From positions 77,735-141,734 of the forward strand of contig NZ_KI911563.1 in NCBI RefSeq assembly GCF_000515335.1: a stretch of DNA of 64,000 bases, in the 5' to 3' direction. The notes beneath the pieces are model-generated. The model made no database searches, was not told the origin of the DNA, and saw only the letters and a list, made by a program, of their open reading frames with translations. The translations under genes and the position numbers were made by a program. Shown here piece after piece: positions 8,424 through 16,564 of the stretch (position 1 is the first letter of the stretch; each line of letters opens with the position of its first letter). Source of the DNA: Cohnella panacarvi Gsoil 349 (GTDB lineage: Bacteria; Bacillota; Bacilli; Paenibacillales; Paenibacillaceae).

Positions 8424-8861
8424 GTGAAGGATAAACAGACAGATCGGTGGAACACATATGAGCCGTTCCATGTCGTGCTCGGCGACAAGAAGGTCGCGGA
8501 TATCATCATTACGAACCACGCGCGAACCCGTTGGACCGACCGGGTAGAGAACGAGAAAACCGGTTATTCCGACATCGCTCAATATATGTGGGAATGCCTG
8601 AAGGAAGGCCGCATCGTTTCGTATTACAGGAACGAGCAGGACGTCTATACGATCGACGACGACCTTGTATTCGTCGCGGAATTCGCGCTTAGCGAGACCG
8701 AGACCGACCTGCTGGGCAATCCGTTGCATAAAATGATCGTCGTAACGTTCCTCGGCCGGATGTCGGAGACGATGGAGCTGCGCGATTTGAAGACGTATTA
8801 TTCGTGGTTAAGGCATTCCAGGCGCATGACTTTAATTAAAAATAATCGCAAGCGCCGTTAG
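8424..8861 (+). CDS. Uncharacterised 145-residue protein
   Basis: I do not recognise a named family. The protein is soluble and has a central segment IIITNHARTRWTDRV near residue 30 followed by a beta-rich region (RIVSYYRNEQDVYTIDDD, FVAEFALSE) and a strongly basic C-terminal tail (RRMTLIKNNRKRR). A conserved NHARTRW-like motif and alternating strands would fit a small nucleic-acid- or toxin-related fold, but this is only an impression. GTG start with GGGAAGGGG upstream, its own promoter, and a clean terminator downstream argue that it is a real single-gene unit. Base composition is like its neighbours. Confidence 0.7.
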   Translation: MKDKQTDRWNTYEPFHVVLGDKKVADIIITNHARTRWTDRVENEKTGYSDIAQYMWECLKEGRIVSYYRNEQDVYTIDDDLVFVAEFALSETETDLLGNPLHKMIVVTFLGRMSETMELRDLKTYYSWLRHSRRMTLIKNNRKRR

Positions 8862-8875
8862 CGTATCCAGGTTCG

Positions 8876-8904
8876 GAGCATGCCCTGAGGGCATGCTCTT
8901 GTTT
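8876..8904 (+). terminator. Terminator after the gene at 8424
   Basis: GAGCATGCCC and GGGCATGCTC form a perfect 10-bp stem with a 3-base loop, followed by TTGTTTG. The U-tract is interrupted. Confidence 0.75.
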
Positions 8905-8925
8905 GTATGCGGCTTATGGTATAAT
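8898..8925 (+). promoter_or_regulatory. Candidate extended -10 promoter of the LysR gene
   Basis: CTTGTT lies 16 bases from TATAAT, which is preceded by TGG (extended -10). It begins inside the preceding terminator. Confidence 0.5.
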
Positions 8926-8956
8926 TCGTTCAGATAGCCGCGGAAGGGGAACGAAT

Positions 8957-9859
8957 ATGGCGCTGAACGTGCATCAACTACATATATTTTACACCGTGGC
9001 GGAACGAGGAAGCTTCTCGGCCGCGGCCCAAGCGCTGCATATGACCCAGCCCGCAGTGACAATGCAGGTGCAGGCGCTGGAAGAGCGATTCGGGACGAAG
9101 CTGTTGAACCGGACGACCAAAAAGCTGGAGCTGACGGAGGCGGGCCATTGGCTGCTGCCCCAAGCGCGGAAAGCCATCGAATTAATGCGGGAAACCGATA
9201 CGCTCATGATTCGGTTCGTCGAGGAGTTGAAAGGAAGGCTCGTGTTCGCCGCCAGCTTGACGTTCGGCGAATACGTGCTTCCGCGTCTGCTCGGCACATT
9301 CCTGCGCAAATATCCCGAAATCTCCGTCAACATGAAGGTCATGAACACGACGGAAATCATAGAAGCGATCGGCTCGCAGGGACTCGATTTCGGCATCATC
9401 GAGGCACCTTGCGACGTGCAGGGCTTCGACGCGGAGCCGGTTATGAACGACGAGCTAACGCTCATCGTGCCGGCGGGGCACCCCTTCGCTTCCCGCGAGG
9501 AGGTCGAGCTCTCGGAAGTGATCCTTGAGCCGATGGTGCTTAGGGAGAAAGGCTCCGGTACTCGTCAAATTATGGAGGAAGAGCTGCTGCGGCACGGCGT
9601 GACGGAAGGTCAACTGAAAATCGCAAGCGAATTCGGAAGCACGGGTGCGGTGAAATCGGCGGTCGAAGCCGGATTAGGTTTGTCCATTATTTCGAAGTGG
9701 ACGATCAAGCACGAAATCGCGCTCGGCTTGGTAAAGCCGGTGAGAATCAAAGGCGTGTCGTTCGTCCGGCAATTTTACGCCGTAAGGCTGCAGTCCGCTT
9801 TGTTGCCGATTCCGGCAGCCGCGCTGCTGCACGATTTAAGGGAGCTGACCCATGAATAA
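8957..9859 (+). CDS. LysR-family transcriptional regulator
   Basis: A 301-residue LysR protein. The winged helix-turn-helix covers about residues 4-63 (HQLHIFYTVAERGSFSAAAQ, TQPAVTMQVQALE, RTTKKLELTEAG) and the periplasmic-binding-like effector domain about 92-295. The regulator resembles the CysL / selenium-metabolism-associated subgroup, but the effector cannot be read from sequence. The ATG was chosen because GGAAGGGGAACG precedes it. Its last bases overlap the ATG of the PHP gene, so the two are co-transcribed; there is no divergent target gene as is common for LysR regulators. Confidence 0.88.
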   Translation: MALNVHQLHIFYTVAERGSFSAAAQALHMTQPAVTMQVQALEERFGTKLLNRTTKKLELTEAGHWLLPQARKAIELMRETDTLMIRFVEELKGRLVFAASLTFGEYVLPRLLGTFLRKYPEISVNMKVMNTTEIIEAIGSQGLDFGIIEAPCDVQGFDAEPVMNDELTLIVPAGHPFASREEVELSEVILEPMVLREKGSGTRQIMEEELLRHGVTEGQLKIASEFGSTGAVKSAVEAGLGLSIISKWTIKHEIALGLVKPVRIKGVSFVRQFYAVRLQSALLPIPAAALLHDLRELTHE

Positions 9860-10694
9860 TCGAGCGGATTTGCACACGCATACGACGGCTTCGGACGGGA
9901 AGAACCGGCCTTCCGTCAACGTAACTATGGCCGCCGAAATCGGATTAGGCGCGATCGCCATCACCGACCACGATACGGTGGCCGGCATTCCGGAAGCGCT
10001 CGAAGCCGCCAAGGAAGCCGGCATCATCTTCGTGCCGGGCGTAGAGATCAGCACGGCTGCCCTAGGCAAAGACATCCATATCCTCGGTTACGGCATCGAT
10101 TATCGCGACGAGCGATTCATCGCGCGCTTGCTCACGCTTCGTGACACCAGAGACAGCCGCAATGAGATGATCGTCGCGCGTCTGAACGAATTGGGGATGA
10201 CGATCGCGATCGACGAGGTCATCGCGGAGGCTAACCGCAATCGGCGAGGCGACGGCTCCGTCGGCCGCCCGCATATCGCGCAGGTGCTCATCGATAAAGG
10301 ATATGTTTCGGATTTGCGGGAAGCGTTCGACAGGTACCTCGGGGAAGGACAAGCAGCGTACGTCGTACCGCCGCGCATCGAGCCGCTTACGGCCGTGCAA
10401 TGGATTCATGAAGCGGGCGGCACGGCGATCGTGGCGCACCCGGGGTTATACGGAGAAGACGAGCTTGCGGCTTCGCTGCTGGATGGCGGCGCGGACGGCT
10501 TGGAGGCGTACCATTCCGATCACGACGAAGCCGAGGAACGCAAGTACGCGAAGCTGGCGTCCGATCGCGGCAAGCTGATCACCGGGGGTTCCGACTATCA
10601 CGGCTCGCGGGAAGGCGTCGTATTCCACGGTCCGATCGGTAACCGGACGGTGGATGTGTCCGTGGCGAAGCTGTTGCTGGAGGGCAGGACATGA
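9852..10694 (+). CDS. PHP-domain phosphoesterase (RNase AM / YciV-like)
   Basis: A 280-residue single-domain PHP metallophosphoesterase. Metal-binding motifs are ADLHTHTTASDG (His8, His10, Asp15), AITDHDT (about 36-42), PGVEIS, IVAHPGLY and GGSDYHG near the C-terminus. Relatives hydrolyse 3',5'-nucleoside bisphosphates and act as 5'-3' exonucleases on short RNA or DNA. It overlaps the LysR gene by 8 bases and its stop overlaps the next ATG (ATGA), placing it in a three-gene unit. Confidence 0.85.
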   Translation: MNNRADLHTHTTASDGKNRPSVNVTMAAEIGLGAIAITDHDTVAGIPEALEAAKEAGIIFVPGVEISTAALGKDIHILGYGIDYRDERFIARLLTLRDTRDSRNEMIVARLNELGMTIAIDEVIAEANRNRRGDGSVGRPHIAQVLIDKGYVSDLREAFDRYLGEGQAAYVVPPRIEPLTAVQWIHEAGGTAIVAHPGLYGEDELAASLLDGGADGLEAYHSDHDEAEERKYAKLASDRGKLITGGSDYHGSREGVVFHGPIGNRTVDVSVAKLLLEGRT

Positions 10695-10882
10695 GCTGTC
10701 CGATCTGCGGCGAAGACGGCCGTTGCGGCATGGAGGCAGGGAAACCGATCGACGAATGCTGGTGCGTCAAGCGATCGTTCCCGCCGGAAATATTAACGCT
10801 CGTTCCCGAGGCTTTGCGGGAACGAGCGTGCATATGCGAAGCATGTTTGGATCGGTTCGGTCGGAGCGGCGACGCTATTTGA
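10691..10882 (+). CDS. Cysteine-rich CWC family small protein
   Basis: A 63-residue protein with eight cysteines: SCPICGEDGRC, ECWCVK and CICEACLDRFG. The CWC motif and spacing fit the short cysteine-rich CWC family, presumably a structural zinc-binding protein of unknown role. It starts on the PHP stop (ATGA overlap) and its last codons overlap the 3' end of convergent rqcH by 8 bases. An unusual perfect 12-bp inverted repeat lies inside its reading frame. Confidence 0.75.
   Translation: MSCPICGEDGRCGMEAGKPIDECWCVKRSFPPEILTLVPEALRERACICEACLDRFGRSGDAI
10797..10828. repeat. Perfect 12-bp inverted repeat inside the CWC gene
   Basis: CGCTCGTTCCCG and CGGGAACGAGCG flank an 8-base loop. The repeat encodes part of LVPEALRERA and lies near the convergent end of rqcH. 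No U-tract follows on either strand, so intrinsic termination is doubtful. Confidence 0.6.
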
Positions 10883-12599
10883 TCGCGGACGGCAAGCTTT
10901 GGACGAGCGCTTCGTCCGGATTGACGTAGATCGTCGTCTGGTTGTCGTACGTGACGAAGCCCGGTTTGGCCCCGTTCGGCTTGCGCACGTTGCGGATGCG
11001 CGTATAGTCGATCGGCACGTTGCTCGATTGCTTCGCTTTGCTGTAGTAAGCGGCGATGGTGGCGGCTTCGCGCAGCGTCTGATCGCCGAATTCCTGGCTT
11101 CGGATGAGTACGTGGGAGCCGGGAATATCTTTCGTGTGAAGCCACGTATCGTTGGGAGACCCGAGTTTGTTCGTGACGTAATCGTTTTGCGTATTGTTTT
11201 TGCCGACATAGATCGGAACGCCTTCGCTGGACGTGTAACACAGCAGGGCGGGCCGGTCTTTTTTCTTTTTCCGGAACCCTTTCTTCAACCCGCGCGCGCG
11301 GATATAGCCTTGTTCGACGAGCTCCTCGCGAATTTCCTCGATATCCGCGGGGGTCGCGGTTTCGAGCCCTTGCAGCACGGAAGCCAAGTAGACGATTTCG
11401 GCTCTAGCGGCATCCATCTGCTCGGCGATGACGGTCCGGCTGTTCTTCAGTTTATTGTATTTGCGGAAATACCGCTGCGCGTTCTCGTTAGGAGTGAGCA
11501 GCGGATCGAGCGTAACGGATATCGTCGTCTGATTCTCGTCGTAAAAGTCGACGATATCGACTTTCTTATCCCCTTTGGTCAGGAGATGCAACTGCGCGGT
11601 CAGCAGCTCGCCGATCCGACGCAACTGGTCGGCATCCTCGGCTTCCTTCAGCGAATCTTCCAGCTTGATCAGCTTTTTCTCGTTTTTGGCGGTCTCGTTG
11701 ACGAGGAAACGGCTCAAATCCGCCGTTCGCTGCCGAACGAGGTCGCGCACGGCTTTGTCTTGGTAATACCGGTCGATACATACGTGGATCGAATCGTACT
11801 TGGCGGCATTGCCTTGCAGATGGGTGAGCGATATGGCGGAAAAATGCGTTCGCCCGTCGGGCGTCTCGACCAGAGTCGGTTCGTAGCGATGCGCCTCGAT
11901 ATGCTGCATGAGCTCGCTGAAGGCGCTCCATAGCGAGCGATGCGCCGATTCGGCGCGATGCTTGATTTCGTTCGCCGCGAGAATGCTCATTCCCGTATAA
12001 GCGCCGACCAGCCAAGAAGCATCGCCTTCGTCTGCGCCGGACCGTTCCCGAGCGGACTCGAAGCCGGATTCCGTCTCGGAGAGCGGGTCGCGCTTATCTT
12101 GGGAAGGGGGGGCCGCGTAAGTGCTTCCCGGCAAGACGACGCGATAGCTGCTGATCGCGGGCGTGACGTGGCGTATGCCGTCGTGAATGATGCCGGATGC
12201 GGGATCCATGAGGATCAGGTTGCTATGCCTGCCCATGATCTCTAGCACGACTTGCTTCATCGAGTAATCGCCGAGCTCGTCGCGATGGCGGATATCGAAT
12301 TGCACGATCCGCTCCAGCCCGACCTGGCGAACGGCTTCGATGACGCCGCCTTCGCAATACTTGCGCAGCAGCATGCAGTACATCGGCGGTTCGGCCGGGT
12401 TCTCCCAAGCTTGCTCCGTCCAATGCAGGCGCGGCATGGACGGGTGGGCGGACAGCAGCAAGCGACCGTTCACGCCTTGGCCGCGAATGTGCCACACCAT
12501 TTCGTTGTCGGTGGGCTGATAAATTTTATGAATACGCGCGTTGACGCAGCTTTGCAGCTCGCGGACGAGCGCGCGGGTGACGATTCCGTCGAGTGACAT
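10875..12599 (-). CDS. rqcH: RqcH / NFACT ribosome quality-control protein (fibronectin-binding-like, YloA)
   Basis: A 574-residue NFACT protein. The N-terminal NFACT-N domain has LLLSAHPSMPRLHWTE and MYCMLLRKY, then VLEIMGRHSNLILMD. Coiled coils cover about 290-420, and the NFACT-R domain has NDTWLHTKDIPGSHVLIR. RqcH binds stalled 50S subunits and recruits tRNA-Ala for C-terminal alanine tailing in bacteria; older annotations call it fibronectin-binding protein. The expected DR pair near residue 96-97 reads Glu-Arg here. Start ATG with AGGAGC upstream. B. subtilis yloA is likewise beside the calcium ATPase gene yloB, although here the two genes are divergent and separated by a repeat region. 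Confidence 0.92.
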   Translation of the reverse strand: MSLDGIVTRALVRELQSCVNARIHKIYQPTDNEMVWHIRGQGVNGRLLLSAHPSMPRLHWTEQAWENPAEPPMYCMLLRKYCEGGVIEAVRQVGLERIVQFDIRHRDELGDYSMKQVVLEIMGRHSNLILMDPASGIIHDGIRHVTPAISSYRVVLPGSTYAAPPSQDKRDPLSETESGFESARERSGADEGDASWLVGAYTGMSILAANEIKHRAESAHRSLWSAFSELMQHIEAHRYEPTLVETPDGRTHFSAISLTHLQGNAAKYDSIHVCIDRYYQDKAVRDLVRQRTADLSRFLVNETAKNEKKLIKLEDSLKEAEDADQLRRIGELLTAQLHLLTKGDKKVDIVDFYDENQTTISVTLDPLLTPNENAQRYFRKYNKLKNSRTVIAEQMDAARAEIVYLASVLQGLETATPADIEEIREELVEQGYIRARGLKKGFRKKKKDRPALLCYTSSEGVPIYVGKNNTQNDYVTNKLGSPNDTWLHTKDIPGSHVLIRSQEFGDQTLREAATIAAYYSKAKQSSNVPIDYTRIRNVRKPNGAKPGFVTYDNQTTIYVNPDEALVQSLPSAIK

Positions 12600-13538
12600 G
12601 ATGGATGCTCCTAGTTCGTTGTATTGGGATGCTTGCTTATGGCCATTCTCCCCGTAGCTCAGGAACGGCGTTTTCGCTGTTGCGGAGGTGCGGTTGTACA
12701 GGCGTTAGAGGCGTTAGTTATGTTAACGTCGCGAAATTGTCATAGCCGCTAACAGCACGCACGCGTACGTACGCTATCCATGATGCGGCTAACGGTACGA
12801 AATGCAGTTCTTTTCCGTTACGAGTGCCGCCTCTGTCGAGTACCTGCACGAAGTACAGTTAGATTGGTGCAATCACAAATTTTCGGCGGTTTAGCGTTCA
12901 AATGGATGTATTCCGTGCAGGTAGTGGGCAAAAGAGCGTGATCTTCGGGTAACTAACTGCATTCTATGCAGCCGAGTGCTGGTCCGGGGGCCGCGAATGT
13001 GAAATCGCTGCATTCTATGCAGCCGAATGGTGGTCCAAGGGCCGCGAATGTGAACGTTACCTATCCATGATGCGGCTAACGGTACGAAATGCAGTTCTTT
13101 TCCGTTACGGGTGCCGCCTCTGTCGAGTATCTGCACGAAGTACAGTTAGATTGGTGCAATCACAAATTTTCGGCGGTTTAGCGTTCAAATGGATGTATTC
13201 CGTGCAGGTAGTGGGCAAAAGAGCGTGATCTTCGGGTAACTAACTGCATTCTATGCAGCCGAGTGCTGGTCCGGGGGCCGCGAATGTGAAATCGCTGCAT
13301 TCCATGCAGCCGAGTGCTGGTCCAAGGGCCGCGAATGTGAATTAACTGCATTCCATGCTGCTGAGCGCTGGTCCATGTTGCCGCCAACAGCACGAACACG
13401 CGGTTCCGATTCGTCGTTACGCTCCTAATGATGCCATAGTTCCGTGCAAAGGGAAAGTGCGGCAAGGTGTACAACCCGGGATATTTCCCTGCTTGTCTGA
13501 ATACATATAGGACGTAAAAGCGGATAAGCGGGAGGGAG
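12600..13538. other. Gene-free region between rqcH and the calcium ATPase gene, dominated by repeats
   Basis: This 939-base gap has no credible gene. Short reverse-strand open frames exist but they only read through the repeats (LHRMQ, YLHGIHPF and similar repeated peptides) and have no ribosome site. Most of the gap is the tandem repeat annotated separately. The first about 170 bases must hold the rqcH promoter, and the last about 150 bases the ATPase promoter; neither is clear by eye. Confidence 0.7.
12774..13375. repeat. 287-bp tandem duplication containing 51-bp sub-repeats and near-palindromic 15-mers
   Basis: The copy starting at 12774 (CTATCCATGATGCGGC) recurs at 13061 with an exact offset of 287 bases and only a few substitutions. 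Each copy ends in 51-bp units that begin with TGCATTCTATGCAG or TGCATTCCATGCAG and contain GGCCGCGAATGTGAA; units start at 12958, 13009, 13245, 13296 and 13347 (last one partial). Related palindromic cores occur at about 12801, 12844 and 12908, giving one core per roughly 50-55 bp. No target-site duplication or terminal inverted repeat could be defined. Confidence 0.9.
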
Positions 13539-16343
13539 ATGGCCGTCGTGGAACGGAAGGCATGGCATCAGCTAAACGAGGGGCAACTGCTGGGGGCATT
13601 GAATACGGATTTCGAAAACGGGTTGTCTGCGGAGGAGGCGGCGAATCGGCTGTCGGCGGGCGGTCCGAACGAGCTGCAGGAGAAGCGCGGAGAGTCTCCG
13701 CTGAAGCTGCTGCTCAATCAATTCAAAGATTTCATGGTGTTGGTGCTCGTCGGCGCTGTCGTCATCTCCGGACTGCTGGGAGAAATGCTGGACGCGCTCA
13801 CGATTATCGCCATCATTCTGATTAACGGGGTTCTGGGCTTCTATCAAGAGTTTCGGGCGGAACGCTCCTTGCGCGCGCTGAAGGAGCTGTCCGCTCCGAG
13901 CGCGAAGGTGCTGCGCGGCGGCAGCCTGCAAGTCATTCCCGCGAAGCAACTCGTGCCGGGGGACGTCGTGCTGCTCGAAAGCGGAGACCGCGTGCCGGCG
14001 GATTTGCGGTTCCTCGAGTGCAACCAATGTTCGGTGGACGAGTCGGCGTTGACGGGGGAATCGGTTCCCGTCATCAAGGAACCCGGCGCGATCGCCGCCG
14101 AAGAGCCGCCGCTCGGCGATCGCAAAAACTGCGGCTATCTCGGCACGATGGTTACGCGCGGAACGGCGAAGGGCGTCGTGACGGTAACCGGCATGTCCAC
14201 GGAAATGGGTAAAATCGCCGATCTGATCCAATCGACGGAAGAGGCGGACACGCCGCTTCAGCATCGGCTAGAACAGCTTGGCAAAATTCTGATCATCGTC
14301 GCCATCGCGCTTACGGTCGTCGTCGTTCTTGCGGGCGTCCTGCACGGACAGCCGCTATACGACATGTTCCTCGCGGGCGTCAGCCTCGCCGTCGCCGCCA
14401 TTCCGGAAGGGCTGCCCGCGATCGTGACGATCGCTCTGGCGCTCGGCGTGCAGCGAATGATCAAGCGCAGGGCGATCGTGCGCAAGCTGCCGTCGGTCGA
14501 GACGCTCGGCTGCGCCTCGGTGATTTGTTCCGACAAGACGGGAACGCTCACGCAGAATAAAATGACCGTAACCCGATTATGGCTCGGCGACCGCACGATC
14601 GAGGTGACCGGCGAAGGATACGAGCCGACGGGCCAGCTACAGGAAGCGGGCAAATGGATCGACGCCAAAGGCGACGCGGCGCTTCGCCGACTGACGCAAA
14701 TCGCGGCTTTGTGCAACAACTCCGAGATTACCAACGAGGAGCCGGGGCCAGACCTCAAAAAGCGGAAGAACGCGAAGGGCGCGGCCGAAGACAAAACCGA
14801 GTGGCGCGTCAAGGGCGATCCGACCGAAGGCGCGCTCATCGTTCTCGCAGCCAAAACCGGTTTGAATAAAGGCGCGCTCGCGAACCTATACAAACGGGAG
14901 AAGGAATTCCCGTTCGATCCGGAGCGGAAGCGGATGTCCGTGCTCGTCTCCCATCAGGGCGGCAAGCTCATCTGCACGAAAGGGGCGCCGGACTTGCTCG
15001 TCCAGCGCTGCGCGTACGTGTTGTGGGGGGAGCATGTCGTACCGTTCACCGACTCGCTGAAAATGAAGGTGAAGCAAGCGAACGAAGCGATGGCGAGAGA
15101 CTCTCTGCGCGTGCTCGGCCTCGCTTACCGCGAGGTCAAAAGCATCGATGCGTGCGATAACGAAGAACAAGCCGAGAACGGGCTCATCTTCGTCGGTTTG
15201 ACCGGCATGATGGACCCGCCGCGCAAAGAAGTGAAGGATGCGATCGCCAAGTGCCGCAAAGCCGGCATCAAGACGGTCATGATTACCGGTGACCACGGCA
15301 TTACCGCGGAAGCGATCGCCAAGTCGCTGGGCATCATCGGCAGAGCCGGCCGAGTCATTACCGGCACGGAGCTGTCGGCGATGGACGACGCCGAGCTCGA
15401 TCAGATCGCCGACGACGTCAACGTGTACGCCCGCGTGTCTCCGGAGCATAAGCTTCGCATCGTGCAGGCGCTGCAGCGGCGCGGCCACGTCGTGGCGATG
15501 ACCGGCGACGGCGTGAACGACGCGCCGGCGGTGAAAGCCGCGGATATCGGCATCGCGATGGGAATTACCGGGACGGACGTGACGAAGGAAGCTTCGTCGC
15601 TCATCCTCGCCGACGACAACTTCTCGACGATCGTCGCGGCGGTCGAAGAAGGGCGAGGCATCTACGAGAACATCCGCAAGTTCATCCGGTACTTGCTTGC
15701 CTCCAACGTCGGCGAGATCATGACGATGTTCATGGCGATGATGGCGGGCTTCCCGCTGCCGCTCGTGCCGATTCAAATTCTATGGGTCAACCTCGTAACC
15801 GACGGCCTGCCTGCGATGGCGCTCGGCGTCGACCAAGCGGAGAGCGATTTGATGCAGCATAAGCCGCGCTCGGCCAAAGAAAATATTTTCGCCAGGCGGC
15901 TCGGTTGGAAAATCATAAGCCGCGGCATTCTGATCGGCGTATGTACGCTCGGAGCGTTCGTGATGGCTCTGAACGACGGTCAAGGGCTCGTGCATGCGCA
16001 GACCGTAGCGTTCGCGACGCTCGTCATGGCTCAACTCATCCACGTGTTCGATTGCCGCAGCTCCCGTTCCATTTTCCACCGCAAGCTGTTCGAGAATAAA
16101 TTCCTGGTGCTTGCCGTTCTGTCGTCGCTCCTTCTGATGCTGGCCGTGCTCTACGTAGAGCCGCTGCAGCCGGTATTCAAGACCGTGCCGCTCGATTGGC
16201 GCGATTGGGCGCTCGTTATGGTCGCCGCCGGCATTCCGACGTTCGCGATGGGCATCGGCAGCGTGCTCGGCACGTCCAAACCGAAGAAAAACCGTAAAAT
16301 CATGTACGGAAGCAGCGCGTCGCCTCGTCAAATCGCCCGCTAG
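13539..16343 (+). CDS. Calcium-transporting P-type ATPase (SERCA/PMCA-like, YloB)
   Basis: A 934-residue P2A-type ATPase that exports Ca2+ from the cytoplasm using ATP. The N-terminal cation-ATPase domain is followed by M1-M2 (about 66-104), the actuator TGES (172-175), M3-M4 with AAIPEGLPA (287-294, ion-site motif), the phosphorylation site SDKTGTLT (Asp332), the nucleotide-binding KGAPD, MITGDH, and TGDGVNDAP, and six C-terminal helices including the ion-site LWVNLVTDG. B. subtilis YloB, beside yloA, is the likely equivalent. The ATG lies only 3 bases from GGAGG, so GTG at 13548 is a possible alternative start. A terminator follows. Confidence 0.92.
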   Translation: MAVVERKAWHQLNEGQLLGALNTDFENGLSAEEAANRLSAGGPNELQEKRGESPLKLLLNQFKDFMVLVLVGAVVISGLLGEMLDALTIIAIILINGVLGFYQEFRAERSLRALKELSAPSAKVLRGGSLQVIPAKQLVPGDVVLLESGDRVPADLRFLECNQCSVDESALTGESVPVIKEPGAIAAEEPPLGDRKNCGYLGTMVTRGTAKGVVTVTGMSTEMGKIADLIQSTEEADTPLQHRLEQLGKILIIVAIALTVVVVLAGVLHGQPLYDMFLAGVSLAVAAIPEGLPAIVTIALALGVQRMIKRRAIVRKLPSVETLGCASVICSDKTGTLTQNKMTVTRLWLGDRTIEVTGEGYEPTGQLQEAGKWIDAKGDAALRRLTQIAALCNNSEITNEEPGPDLKKRKNAKGAAEDKTEWRVKGDPTEGALIVLAAKTGLNKGALANLYKREKEFPFDPERKRMSVLVSHQGGKLICTKGAPDLLVQRCAYVLWGEHVVPFTDSLKMKVKQANEAMARDSLRVLGLAYREVKSIDACDNEEQAENGLIFVGLTGMMDPPRKEVKDAIAKCRKAGIKTVMITGDHGITAEAIAKSLGIIGRAGRVITGTELSAMDDAELDQIADDVNVYARVSPEHKLRIVQALQRRGHVVAMTGDGVNDAPAVKAADIGIAMGITGTDVTKEASSLILADDNFSTIVAAVEEGRGIYENIRKFIRYLLASNVGEIMTMFMAMMAGFPLPLVPIQILWVNLVTDGLPAMALGVDQAESDLMQHKPRSAKENIFARRLGWKIISRGILIGVCTLGAFVMALNDGQGLVHAQTVAFATLVMAQLIHVFDCRSSRSIFHRKLFENKFLVLAVLSSLLLMLAVLYVEPLQPVFKTVPLDWRDWALVMVAAGIPTFAMGIGSVLGTSKPKKNRKIMYGSSASPRQIAR

Positions 16344-16383
16344 ATGATAACCTGAAAACAAACCATCATTCGTACAGCCGCGA

Positions 16384-16430
16384 GACCGTGAATCCTTCTA
16401 CCGGAAGATTCACGGTCTTGCGTTTCTTTT
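16384..16430 (+). terminator. Terminator after the calcium ATPase gene
   Basis: GACCGTGAATC and GATTCACGGTC form an 11-bp stem, followed by TTGCGTTTCTTTT. Confidence 0.8.
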
Positions 16431-16564
16431 GCATTCAACGCATCGGGATCGGAAGCTAGTCGATGGGACACGCATAGGGAACGAATCGTCGGTTTATAGT
16501 GAGCCCGGTGCCGAAACGTGTATAATGGACGGTGAACATTTACCATTCGGGGGGAACAAGGTCC

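Noticed and set aside
10899-11933. 344-codon plus-strand open frame opposite rqcH
   Set aside because: Antisense shadow; the minus-strand frame encodes the complete NFACT protein.
12774-13375. CRISPR array
   Set aside because: Repeats are about 51 bp apart with conserved interior sequence instead of unique spacers, and no cas genes are near.
12891-13474. Reverse-strand open frames of 81 and 98 codons in the repeat region
   Set aside because: They simply translate the tandem repeat, share identical segments, and have no ribosome sites.
16440-16560. PurR boxes or a purine/PRPP riboswitch before purT
   Set aside because: Partial matches (GTCGGTTTA, CCGAAAC) do not form a convincing pair with proper spacing, and no riboswitch core is visible.
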